Notes: generated by a model from the letters alone, not told the origin. Counted from the first letter of the stretch, positions 1 to 6,489 are shown. The stretch: 8,405 bases of DNA from an uncultured Bacilli bacterium (GCA_947630095.1 CANRGI010000048.1:1-8405), one strand, 5' to 3'. Made by a program: numbers and translations.

Positions 1-156
1 TAATAACTGTAATGTAACCCTAGTGTCTTCTGCAAATATAGAATGAACTTCTCTTAAAACATTAATAGCCCTAGTGGTAATATCTTCTAAATTTCCTATT
101 GGAGTAGGAACTATATATAAATTACCCCCATTTTTTTCATAACTTTTCTGTACCAT
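1..156 (-). CDS. rsmI: RsmI, 16S rRNA (cytidine-1402-2'-O)-methyltransferase, N-terminal part (gene runs off the window)
   Basis: The 52 visible codons start at an ATG at 156 and read off the left edge. They carry the family's N-terminal signature: a short leader, then LYIVPTPIGNLEDIT (residues 13-27), then AEDTR (42-46). In RsmI, a tetrapyrrole-methylase-fold enzyme, these segments form part of the S-adenosylmethionine-binding domain. The family 2'-O-methylates C1402 in the decoding centre of 16S rRNA. An excellent Shine-Dalgarno, AGGAGG at 161-166, lies 4 bases upstream of this ATG and inside the end of trmN6, which overlaps rsmI by 20 bases. This fixes the start and implies translational coupling. 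The order trmN6-rsmI matches yabB-yabC of B. subtilis. Identification is secure from the motif and context; most of the protein is outside the window. Confidence 0.93.
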   Translation of the reverse strand, partial: MVQKSYEKNGGNLYIVPTPIGNLEDITTRAINVLREVHSIFAEDTRVTLQLL

Positions 157-883
157 CTTTCCTCCTACAAAACATTTCTAACACTTCGTCAGTATAACTT
201 CCATCTTCATTGTGACAAATTAAAGGATATAACACTTTCATATCTGATTTAGCATTTTTCCTAGCGTCAATTAGCACCAAATTAGCATCCATTCCAACCT
301 TAGGATATAAAATTCTTAATCTTTTAACTTCAAAATTATTATTTTTAAGTATCATAAGTATTTCAGATAACCTAGAAGCACGATGTACAAAAGTAAAACT
401 CCCTCCATTTTTAAGTAATTTCCTAGAAATTTTTATAATATCTTCTATAGTAATAAGTATTTCGTGTCTTGCTATTGACTTAACTAAATTATCATTTAAA
501 TTACTACTCTCAGTATATTTAAAATAAGGCGGATTACACGTTATTAAATCAAAAGTATCAGTTTGAAACATATCACATACTTTATTAGCATCTATATTTA
601 ATATATTTATTCTATCTTCTAAATTATTTAATTTAACACTTTGAATAGCCAAGTCATAAATTTCTTTTTGTACTTCAACTCCAATTATTTTAGAATTTGT
701 AAGTGTAGATAAAATCAAAGGAATAGGTGCATTTCCAGTACACAAATCCATTATTTTCATATTATCTCTCAAAATACAAAACCTAGGTAATATAACAGAC
801 TCCAAACTAAAGTTAAAGTAACTATTATTCTGTACAATTTTTAAATTATTATATCCTACTAAATCATTAATCACATTTTCCAT
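137..883 (-). CDS. trmN6: TrmN6-type tRNA1(Val) adenine-37 N6-methyltransferase (YabB family)
   Basis: This 248-residue class I SAM-dependent methyltransferase has the glycine-rich SAM loop DLCTGNAPIP at residues 46-55, an acidic ribose-binding residue in GVEVQ (68-72), and the N6-adenine catalytic motif NPPY at 117-120. NPPY marks enzymes that methylate the exocyclic amine of adenine. In E. coli the orthologue (YfiC/TrmN6) modifies A37 of tRNA1(Val), and the length fits this family. The start at 883 sits 3 bases after the ricT stop, with a weak Shine-Dalgarno (TGAGAT) inside ricT, so translation is probably coupled. The 3' end overlaps rsmI by 20 bases. The family assignment is firm. The exact tRNA substrate is inferred from orthology, and the neighbouring ricT and rsmI match the B. 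subtilis order. Confidence 0.88.
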   Translation of the reverse strand: MENVINDLVGYNNLKIVQNNSYFNFSLESVILPRFCILRDNMKIMDLCTGNAPIPLILSTLTNSKIIGVEVQKEIYDLAIQSVKLNNLEDRINILNIDANKVCDMFQTDTFDLITCNPPYFKYTESSNLNDNLVKSIARHEILITIEDIIKISRKLLKNGGSFTFVHRASRLSEILMILKNNNFEVKRLRILYPKVGMDANLVLIDARKNAKSDMKVLYPLICHNEDGSYTDEVLEMFCRRKDGTEKL

Positions 884-886
884 AAT

Positions 887-1663
887 TTATAATCTCATTT
901 CTACTTTTCCAACTTCAGGAACATTTACTACATAACTTCTTTTCAAAATATCAACAGACACTACTCTACCTTTACCATCACTAGTTTGCACTTCATCTCC
1001 TATATTAGGCATACCTTCTCTATTTACGGTATATACTTCGTCTTCATAATTTAAACAACAAAGTAATCTACCACATTGCCCATTTATTTTACTAGGATTA
1101 AGTGCTATATTTTGATTTTTAGCCATAGTTATCGTAACAGAGTCCAAATTATCTTTTAAAAACGAAGCACAACATAATTCCCTACCACATTGTCCAATAC
1201 CAGATACTTCTTTAGCCTTATCTCTTATACCAATTTGTCTAAGTTCAATACGAGTTTTATATATATACGCTAACTCTTTAGCCATTTCTCTAAAATCTAC
1301 TCGAGAATCTGAAACAAAATAAAATAATAATTGATTTCTATCCAAAGTAAAATGAGCATCTAATATATTCATACTAAGCCCGAGTTTCTTTGCTATTCTC
1401 TTAGCATCTTTAAGTGCCCCTTGGGCATCTATATCATTATCTTGAAACACTTTTATATCTTTTTTAGTAGCAATTCTTACAACTTTTTTCATATCTTCTG
1501 TTACTTCTCTATTCATAATATCATTAGCAATAACATTGCCTAGTTGTAAACCTCTTTCAGTATCTACTATTACCATATCATTATCATTTATAACTATATC
1601 ATTACTATCAAAAAAATATATTTTACTATTTCCTTTAAAAGAAACACCTACTACTTTCTTCAC
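887..1663 (-). CDS. ricT: RicT (YaaT), PSP1-domain subunit of the RicA-RicF-RicT complex
   Basis: The 258-residue protein has a PSP1 domain (roughly residues 55-140) followed by two near-identical cysteine motifs, GQCGRELCC (157-165) and GQCGRLLCC (195-203). They give six cysteines at 159, 164, 165, 197, 202 and 203. In B. subtilis, RicT joins RicA (YmcA) and RicF (YlbF) in an iron-sulfur-cluster complex that steers RNase Y cleavage of transcripts and is needed for sporulation, competence and biofilm formation. RicA and RicF are not in this window. The start is GTG at 1663, overlapping the holB TGA as GTGA, a classic translational-coupling arrangement. The beginning MKKVVGVSFKGNSKIYFFD matches the usual N-terminus of the family, which supports this start. 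The next gene, trmN6, begins 3 bases after the stop. Confidence 0.93.
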   Translation of the reverse strand: MKKVVGVSFKGNSKIYFFDSNDIVINDNDMVIVDTERGLQLGNVIANDIMNREVTEDMKKVVRIATKKDIKVFQDNDIDAQGALKDAKRIAKKLGLSMNILDAHFTLDRNQLLFYFVSDSRVDFREMAKELAYIYKTRIELRQIGIRDKAKEVSGIGQCGRELCCASFLKDNLDSVTITMAKNQNIALNPSKINGQCGRLLCCLNYEDEVYTVNREGMPNIGDEVQTSDGKGRVVSVDILKRSYVVNVPEVGKVEMRL

Positions 1664-2484
1664 AAATTATCACTTCCCATTTCCATAATTAATTTATCTA
1701 AAAACAAACCTAAATTCAAGTTATATTCTAACATACTTTCATATCTATTTAAAATAGTTAATTTATTAATTATGCTTTTTTCTGTATTTTTACTATCTAT
1801 TTTAGAAATAATTTCCGAATAATCATTAAAATATTCTAAATTTTTACCTAATTTATGAAGAAATACATCTCTATAAAAATATTTCATTATTTTTACTACA
1901 TTTTCCATATTTTCTTTTTCTTCTTTTTTACTAAAGAAATCATAAATATATGCTAAAGTTCTAACTTTTTCTTTTTCTAATTTTTCTATAAAAGAAATTA
2001 CATTTTTAACAAAGTCACTATCATATTTAGATAAATCAAAACCGGAATAATCGTCTACTAATAAAATTTGACACCTACTTTTAATTGTCGGTAAAACTTT
2101 ATTAATATTACTACTTATTAAAAATGCAAATATACCATTTTCAGGTTCCTCTAATGTTTTAAGTAAAGCATTAGAAGCGTAATCATTCATACACTCTGCC
2201 CCATCTATTATATAAACTCTATTTTTATTAATTTGAGAATAAGTTTTAAATGCTTCTTGCAAAGATAATATATCCTCTTTTAAAATCTTACCATTTTGAG
2301 GTTTTATTATATAAACATCACTGCACTCGTCTATATTTATTTTTGTATCAAAAAAATAATTTGAAAGTATATCAAAAATATCTTCTTTCAAATTTTCATA
2401 ACAAGTATTACATATCAAAAAAGCATGACCTATTCTATTGCTTTCACTTAATAATTCAAAATGCCTTTTCAATATTGTATTCAT
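1660..2484 (-). CDS. holB: DNA polymerase III delta' subunit (HolB), clamp loader
   Basis: This 274-residue clamp-loader subunit starts at the ATG at 2484, chosen because AGGAGG at 2489-2494 precedes it. An in-frame codon further upstream (2547) would run deep into bofA and has no good Shine-Dalgarno. Recognisable parts are NRIGHAFLI (16-24), YIIDGAECM in the degenerate Walker B position (91-99), NALLKTLEEPE (105-115) and the sensor/arginine-finger SRC (136-138), which in delta' reaches the neighbouring ATPase site. No Walker A lysine loop is present where DnaX has one, as expected for a non-hydrolysing delta'. The four-cysteine zinc module of many delta' proteins is missing. The C-terminal half is lysine-rich and less conserved. 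The gene starts 8 bases after the bofA stop and overlaps ricT by 4 bases. Confidence 0.9.
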   Translation of the reverse strand: MNTILKRHFELLSESNRIGHAFLICNTCYENLKEDIFDILSNYFFDTKINIDECSDVYIIKPQNGKILKEDILSLQEAFKTYSQINKNRVYIIDGAECMNDYASNALLKTLEEPENGIFAFLISSNINKVLPTIKSRCQILLVDDYSGFDLSKYDSDFVKNVISFIEKLEKEKVRTLAYIYDFFSKKEEKENMENVVKIMKYFYRDVFLHKLGKNLEYFNDYSEIISKIDSKNTEKSIINKLTILNRYESMLEYNLNLGLFLDKLIMEMGSDNL

Positions 2485-2492
2485 ATTGCCTC

Positions 2493-2675
2493 CTACATAA
2501 AATTCTGTAAAATAAATAAACCAAAAATTCCAGGCATACCTAAACACGCAACTGAAGTAACTGTAATAGCGTTAATTGGTATCATAACACCTGCACTGCT
2601 AACTATAACATCAAAAGCATAAAGCATACAAAGAGATATAACTAATCTTTTTATAACAAACACTATTTTTTTCAC
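2493..2675 (-). CDS. bofA: Short BofA-like membrane protein (pro-sigmaK processing inhibitor family)
   Basis: The 60-residue protein has two hydrophobic segments (about 5-29 and 34-58). Its second half, IPINAITVTSVACLGMPG (32-49), matches the family hallmark of proline-isoleucine-asparagine followed by LGxPG near the C-terminus. In B. subtilis, BofA sits in the outer forespore membrane and inhibits the SpoIVFB protease that activates sigmaK. That protein is about 87 residues; this one begins where the family's second membrane helix would be, so the first helix is absent. The start is GTG at 2675 with AGGTGAT about 5 bases upstream, and an in-frame TAA two codons before it rules out a simple longer start. 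It lies between recR (39-base gap) and holB (8-base gap), as bofA follows recR in Bacillus (there with yaaL between). Whether it still acts on SpoIVFB is unknown. Confidence 0.78.
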   Translation of the reverse strand: MKKIVFVIKRLVISLCMLYAFDVIVSSAGVMIPINAITVTSVACLGMPGIFGLFILQNFM

Positions 2676-2714
2676 TTGTTATCACCTATTAAATTATATT
2701 ATATCTTTTTGTAT

Positions 2715-3314
2715 TTATGATAAAATTTTTCTATCGTCTATTGCTCTTATAATAGTTAGAGGGTCTAAATATTCTATATCTGCTCCAACTGGTATACCAT
2801 AAGATAACCTAGATATCTTCACATCTTGTTTTTCAAGTAATTTTTGAATATAGAGTGATGTAGTTTCCCCCTCAACTGATGGGTTAAGTGCTAAAATAAC
2901 TTCCTTAACATCTTCTGTTATTCTATTGTTTACTAATGTATATAAGTTAATATCGTCTGGGTTAACATCGTCTACTGGAGAAATTAAACCACCTAATACG
3001 TGATAAACTCCTTTGTAATTTCCAGTTTTCTCAAACATAAAGACACTCCTTGGGTCTTCAACAACACATATAGTCGAGTGGTCACGATTTTGATTAGAAC
3101 ATATATCACAAACATCTTTATTTGTAATATGACCACACACTGAGCACCTTTTTATGTTTTTCTTAAAATTAATTAACCTATGGGCAAATTCTTGCACCTT
3201 TTCTTCTTCAAGTTTATCTACAGTATATACATATCTCTCTGCTGATTTTTCTCCAACCCCTGGAAATTCTTGAAAACTTTCTATTAATTCCGCAAATTCT
3301 TCTGGATATATCAT
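2715..3314 (-). CDS. recR: Recombination mediator RecR
   Basis: At 199 residues this has the normal RecR length and all expected parts. A helix-hairpin-helix is seen as FPGVGEKSAER (17-27), a C4 zinc finger uses Cys57, Cys60, Cys69 and Cys72, and a Toprim domain starts at TICVVEDPRSV (81-91) with NPSVEGETT (144-152). The C-terminal YGIPVGADIEYLD (172-184) is also typical. RecR acts with RecO, and with RecF at gaps, to load RecA on SSB-coated single-stranded DNA. The ATG at 3314 begins MIYPEEFAELIESF, the standard RecR opening. GGAGG lies about 13 bases upstream inside ebfC, a long spacing, so coupling to ebfC is likely. The ebfC stop is 3 bases upstream. The ebfC-recR pairing is conserved widely across bacteria. 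Confidence 0.97.
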   Translation of the reverse strand: MIYPEEFAELIESFQEFPGVGEKSAERYVYTVDKLEEEKVQEFAHRLINFKKNIKRCSVCGHITNKDVCDICSNQNRDHSTICVVEDPRSVFMFEKTGNYKGVYHVLGGLISPVDDVNPDDINLYTLVNNRITEDVKEVILALNPSVEGETTSLYIQKLLEKQDVKISRLSYGIPVGADIEYLDPLTIIRAIDDRKILS

Positions 3315-3317
3315 TTA

Positions 3318-3611
3318 TTAAAATAAACCTCCAAGTCCACCAGTATATTTGCCTAATTTTTCTTCTTTTACTTTAGCAATTTTATTTAGAGCATCATTCA
3401 TTGCTACCATTACCATATCTTCTAAAAGTTCCTTATCAGATAAAGCATTAGTATCAATAACTTCAACTTTATTTACAACCATATTTCCTTTCATAGTAAT
3501 TTTTATTGCTCCACTTTGTCCCTCAAAAGTAGACTCTTCTATCTCCTTTGTAACTTTCTCTAGTTCTCTTTGAACCTTTTGTGCTTGAGCCATTAAATTT
3601 TGCATATTCAT
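3318..3611 (-). CDS. ebfC: YbaB/EbfC family nucleoid-associated protein
   Basis: This is a 97-residue protein beginning MNMQNLMAQAQKVQRELEKV, a long amphipathic helix. Beta strands (about 30-52) and a second helix (about 57-86) follow, then a glycine-rich end GGLGGLF. That is the YbaB/EbfC fold, a dimeric 'tweezer' DNA-binding protein that coats the nucleoid in several bacteria. Start ATG 3611 has AGGAGG at 3620-3625, 8 bases away, and that site overlaps the dnaX stop codon. The second methionine (residue 3) is a weaker alternative start because it lies further from the AGGAGG. Its place between dnaX and recR is nearly universal in Bacillota and many other bacteria. The precise role is not settled even in model species. 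Confidence 0.96.
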   Translation of the reverse strand: MNMQNLMAQAQKVQRELEKVTKEIEESTFEGQSGAIKITMKGNMVVNKVEVIDTNALSDKELLEDMVMVAMNDALNKIAKVKEEKLGKYTGGLGGLF

Positions 3612-3623
3612 AATTTTTTCCTC

Positions 3624-5324
3624 CTATTTAACACTTATAGTGTTCTCACCAAATAAATCTAATGCTGAGTTTTCTAGTTCACTTAAACTATCACTCACTT
3701 CTAATTTTACATCATTTTCTGGAATTTTAACATATAAAATATTATTTTTTTTATTTATTATAAATTCATTTCTAATTTCTTCCCATCTTTTCATAGAAAC
3801 AGCAACCACTTTATAAGGTTTATCAAAAATTTCATTCATAAATAATTCTATTTGCTTATAATTCATATCAAACATTTGCAAATAAGTTTCATCTGGAAAA
3901 GCAAAGAGTAAATATTCATTAGACGCAACTACTACTTTACCATCGATTAATAAAGCGGCAATGGTATTATAAATTTTATTAGAAATAAAGTCATTTATTC
4001 TATCGTAATTAGCATTTATTTGCATCAAAACACTTTTATCTGCTTCTGCTAAGACATTATTAATTCTAATCTTTTTTAAATTTTCTATATTTACATTACT
4101 CTTTATTTCTTCTTGCACTACTTCTTCTGAAATCTCTTCTTTTTGTGTATTATTTTCTTCTAACACGATATTATCTTGTGAATTTTCACTTATTTCATTG
4201 TTAATAATAACATTTTCTATTTTTTCTTTCTGTGAATTACTACTTATAGTTTCTCGCTTGCTGTTCATAAGTGTTGAAATATTCATAATATATATTTCAA
4301 ATAATACTTTTTGTTCACTAGTATTCTTCATTTCATTGAGTAATTCATTAAGAATTTTAGAAATGTCTAGCACTTCTTGAATAGAAAAATCATACTTTGA
4401 TAGCATTGAAGAATAATCTTTGTCAAAATAATTAGACACTTGCTTATTTATAACATAATCTCTAAATATAATCAAAAGTTGATGTGTTATATCAGCATAA
4501 CTTTTTCCCTCGTGTGACATTTTTTGAACTAAATCTAATAAATCAGCATACTTAGAAGCCACACAGAAGTCAATAAATTGAAATACATCTTTATTTGATA
4601 TTTTTCCACTAAGCCTTTCTATATCACTTACAGTAATTTCATTTTTGGATAATGATAAAGACTGGTCAAGCAAGTTAATCGCATCACGTAATCCTCCATC
4701 AGAAACTTTAGCAATATATTGTAAAACATCGTCAGACATAGTATTATTTTCACATTGAAGTATATATTTTAAACGATTAACAAGTACATTTTCTTCTATT
4801 TTATTAAAATCAAACCTCTGACACCTAGATAATATTGTTAATGGAATTTTATGAGGTTCAGTTGTTGCCAAAATAAAAACAACGTGTTGAGGTGGTTCTT
4901 CTAATGTCTTAAGTAAAGCATTGAAAGCCGAAGTAGTAAGCATATGTACCTCGTCTACTATATATATTTTATATTTGCAATAAGTCGGTAATAATTTAAC
5001 ATTATCTCTTAAAGTTCTTATTTCTTCAACACCATTATTACTTGCTGCATCTATTTCTATTATATCAGTATCGTTAGTTTCTAAATATTTGCAGGTTTCA
5101 CATACACCACATACATCGTCAGTAAAATTCTTACAATTAATCGCATGGGCAAATATCTTTGCTATGCTAGTTTTACCTGTTCCACGAGGACCAGTAAATA
5201 AATAAGCGTGAGATATATGATTTGCTTTTATAGAATTTCTCAAAATCTCAACAACTGTATCTTGCCCAACTACATTTGCAAAATTATTAGGCCTATATTT
5301 TCTATATAATGCTGTATAAGACAT
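3624..5324 (-). CDS. dnaX: DNA polymerase III gamma/tau subunit (DnaX)
   Basis: The 566-residue tau protein drives clamp loading and ties the loader to the polymerase. Numbered from the ATG at 5324, it shows MSYTALYRKYRP, Walker A GPRGTGKTS (45-53), a zinc module with Cys64, Cys72, Cys75 and Cys78, Walker B IYIVDEVH (120-127), NALLKTLEEPP (135-145) and SRC (166-168). A collar region reaches about residue 355. A low-complexity acidic linker (about 356-413) rich in E, N and S then joins a basic C-terminal domain. I chose 5324 over the in-frame GTG at 5333 because that GTG lies inside the Shine-Dalgarno AAGGGTGA (5330-5337), and because DnaX proteins normally begin MSYxALYR. An A AAA AAG heptamer at residues 417-418 could give a short gamma form. 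ebfC follows 12 bases downstream. Confidence 0.97.
   Translation of the reverse strand: MSYTALYRKYRPNNFANVVGQDTVVEILRNSIKANHISHAYLFTGPRGTGKTSIAKIFAHAINCKNFTDDVCGVCETCKYLETNDTDIIEIDAASNNGVEEIRTLRDNVKLLPTYCKYKIYIVDEVHMLTTSAFNALLKTLEEPPQHVVFILATTEPHKIPLTILSRCQRFDFNKIEENVLVNRLKYILQCENNTMSDDVLQYIAKVSDGGLRDAINLLDQSLSLSKNEITVSDIERLSGKISNKDVFQFIDFCVASKYADLLDLVQKMSHEGKSYADITHQLLIIFRDYVINKQVSNYFDKDYSSMLSKYDFSIQEVLDISKILNELLNEMKNTSEQKVLFEIYIMNISTLMNSKRETISSNSQKEKIENVIINNEISENSQDNIVLEENNTQKEEISEEVVQEEIKSNVNIENLKKIRINNVLAEADKSVLMQINANYDRINDFISNKIYNTIAALLIDGKVVVASNEYLLFAFPDETYLQMFDMNYKQIELFMNEIFDKPYKVVAVSMKRWEEIRNEFIINKKNNILYVKIPENDVKLEVSDSLSELENSALDLFGENTISVK
4066..4077 (-). promoter_or_regulatory. Candidate programmed -1 ribosomal frameshift site in dnaX
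   Basis: On the coding strand the heptamer A AAA AAG occupies 4077-4071, with the correct zero-frame phasing (TTA AAA AAG). After a -1 slip, the next codons are GAT and TAG (4066-4068), so the product would gain one Asp and stop, giving about 419 residues. In E. coli dnaX the same heptamer is likewise followed by one acidic codon and a stop, making gamma of about 430 residues. The position, just after the acidic linker and before the tau-specific domain, is comparable. I see no strong downstream hairpin and no upstream Shine-Dalgarno-like stimulator, and A-rich runs are common in this genome. B. subtilis is not known to use such a site. Function is therefore inferred. Confidence 0.45.
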
Positions 5325-5346
5325 ACTATTCACCCTTTCTGATAAA

Positions 5347-5355
5347 ATTATAACA
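5347..5355 (-). promoter_or_regulatory. Extended -10 promoter of dnaX
   Basis: In the gap between tadA and dnaX, the minus strand reads TGTTATAAT: a perfect TATAAT at 5352-5347 with an extended -10 TG at 5355-5354. No good -35 is visible 16-18 bases upstream. Transcription would begin near 5340, giving a leader of about 16 bases that consists mostly of the dnaX Shine-Dalgarno. The -10 and following bases are nearly identical to those of the SRP RNA promoter. Confidence 0.6.
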
Positions 5356-5380
5356 TTTTATTAAAAATAAGCATACTATT

Positions 5381-5791
5381 TTATCTTAAATTTTTAAAAA
5401 AAGTTGTTAATATTTTTTTATATTTAGTTGAATATTCATTTTGTATGTGAATAAATGAACTTTTATAGTTTATTTCTTTCTCATTTTTCAAATAATAATA
5501 TACTTTTTCTATCCTAGTTTCTCTAATTATTTCCTTACACATATGGCACGGTTCTAATGTAACGTATAAGGTACATCCTGTTAATCTCCAGTCTTTAAGT
5601 TTTTTAGTTGCTTTCATAATACATTTGATTTCTGCGTGTAATAAAGGGTTATTACTCTTATTTCTTTTATTATAGGCTGTGGATATTATCTTATTATCCT
5701 TTACTATTAAAGCAGCAACTGGTATTTCTCCTTTTTTAGATGCTTTCATTGATAATTTATGTAAGACCTGTTCATAACTATTATTATTCAT
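5381..5791 (-). CDS. tadA: TadA-like tRNA adenosine deaminase, divergent
   Basis: A cytidine/deoxycytidylate-deaminase-fold enzyme of 136 residues. Zinc ligands and the catalytic glutamate are present: HAE (52-54) and PCHMC (81-85), with LKDWRLTGCTLYVTLEPC before the second motif. TadA converts A34 to inosine in tRNA-Arg(ACG), and a gene of this type sits just upstream of dnaX in Bacillus too. After residue 97 the usual YGAxDPKxGAxGS segment is replaced by a lysine- and tyrosine-rich stretch with no resemblance, and the protein is shorter than the common 150-160 residues. The start at 5791 is preferred, with GGTGGTG at 5795-5801. A longer reading frame to 5860 would overlap the SRP RNA, and an ATG at 5803 lacks a ribosome site. 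The deaminase family is certain; the tRNA substrate is inferred from position and motifs. Confidence 0.82.
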   Translation of the reverse strand: MNNNSYEQVLHKLSMKASKKGEIPVAALIVKDNKIISTAYNKRNKSNNPLLHAEIKCIMKATKKLKDWRLTGCTLYVTLEPCHMCKEIIRETRIEKVYYYLKNEKEINYKSSFIHIQNEYSTKYKKILTTFFKNLR

Positions 5792-5814
5792 AAACACCAC
5801 CATTTTTTCATAAT

Positions 5815-5891
5815 AAAAAAGTGCACACATATAATTAGTGTTAAGGCTGCTATCTTCCAATCCTGACCTGTTTCCACGTTATATGTTGCAC
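5815..5891 (-). ncRNA. ffs: Signal recognition particle RNA, small 4.5S type
   Basis: The minus strand holds the hallmark Ffh-binding hairpin at about 5869-5845: GGTCAGG, a GGAA tetraloop closed by ATT/GAT, then AGCAGCC. The asymmetric UCAG/AGCA internal loop is intact. The ends pair as well: GTGCA (5891-5887) with TGCAC (5825-5821), then seven further pairs (ACATATA with TATATGT) after one bulged G. The result is a single long hairpin of about 71 nucleotides followed by six T (5820-5815), a probable terminator formed by the terminal stem. There is no Alu domain, unlike the roughly 270-nucleotide scRNA of B. subtilis. The RNA joins Ffh to target ribosomes to the membrane. The position beside tadA and dnaX matches scr of B. 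subtilis, and tadA starts 23 bases downstream, so some read-through is expected. Confidence 0.93.
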
Positions 5892-5898
5892 TGATTAA

Positions 5899-5926
5899 AT
5901 TATAACATACTACTAAAAATAATCAA
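5899..5926 (-). promoter_or_regulatory. SigmaA-type promoter of the SRP RNA (and probably tadA)
   Basis: The minus strand shows TTGATT (5926-5921), a 16-base spacer and TATAAT (5904-5899), with an extended -10 TG at 5907-5906. The start would fall at about 5891-5892, exactly where the terminal stem of the SRP RNA begins. That agreement makes this the best-supported promoter in the window. No other convincing promoter precedes tadA. Confidence 0.8.
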
Positions 5927-6053
5927 TATTTTTGTGTTTAAAAGTTATAATTTATTTTCTTTTGTTAATAACTAACATATATAATATAATAAAAGTAAAA
6001 AATAATTTGTTTACAACAATAATTTTATTCTTATAATAATCTAAAAGCAACAC

Positions 6054-6083
6054 ATATCAATGTTTCACGTGAAACATTGATAT
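6054..6083. other. parS site 1
   Basis: The core TGTTTCACGTGAAACA at 6061-6076 is the symmetrical form of the Bacillus-type parS consensus (TGTTNCACGTGAAACA), the ParB/Spo0J binding site. The palindrome extends to 30 bp through ATATCAA/TTGATAT arms with no mismatch. Confidence 0.92.
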
Positions 6084-6228
6084 AATTATAAAATTAATTA
6101 TTTAAATGCATTTATAATGTTAAAGATTATTTAAGTAAATTAATATAATTCATTTTATAGTAACATTTTAGCAATAATTTCAATTATTTTTTAACATCAA
6201 ATAATATAAATACTTAATATAATATTTT

Positions 6229-6258
6229 TTATCAATGTTTCACGTGAAACATTGATAA
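6229..6258. other. parS site 2
   Basis: The core TGTTTCACGTGAAACA lies at 6236-6251. Arms TTATCAA/TTGATAA extend it to a perfect 30-bp palindrome. The outermost bases differ from site 1 but still pair. Confidence 0.92.
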
Positions 6259-6349
6259 CATTACATTTAAATAAAAAAACGAAGTAAATATTCTTAATTA
6301 ATGTTTATTAATTCATATTTTTATTTTCATTTTACAAAAATATTGATTA

Positions 6350-6379
6350 TAGTTAATGTTCCACGTGGAACATTAACTA
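6350..6379. other. parS site 3 (GTTCC/GGAAC form)
   Basis: The core TGTTCCACGTGGAACA at 6357-6372 uses C/G at core position 5 and its mate, in place of T/A. Arms TAGTTAA/TTAACTA make a perfect 30-bp palindrome. Confidence 0.88.
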
Positions 6380-6465
6380 ATTTAAAAATAAATCTTTATT
6401 ACTAATAAACTTTTTATCTAATTAATAGTTAACTTCAACAATATAAAAATAAAGTTTATCTTTAC

Positions 6466-6489
6466 CTAATGTTTCACGTGAAACATTAG
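6466..6489. other. parS site 4
   Basis: The core TGTTTCACGTGAAACA lies at 6470-6485, in a 24-bp perfect palindrome with arms CTAA/TTAG. Confidence 0.92.

Noticed and set aside
2250..2510. Open frame on the plus strand opposite holB, and similar plus-strand frames at 3349-3573, 4198-4380, 6776-7045 and 7106-7426
   Set aside because: They lie antisense to well-identified genes, have no ribosome sites and encode low-complexity hydrophobic peptides that mirror the opposite strand.
2485..2547. Longer holB reading frame starting at 2547
   Set aside because: It would overlap bofA by 55 bases without a ribosome site, whereas AGGAGG precedes the ATG at 2484.
2693..2703. Tandem TATAAT boxes just before bofA on the minus strand
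   Set aside because: There is no TG extension and no acceptable -35 at 16-18 bases. The genes look co-transcribed from dnaX, so a separate promoter is only a possibility.
5963..5991. Plus-strand promoter-like TTGTTA-17-TATAAT
   Set aside because: No plus-strand gene follows, and such matches are expected by chance in DNA this rich in A and T.
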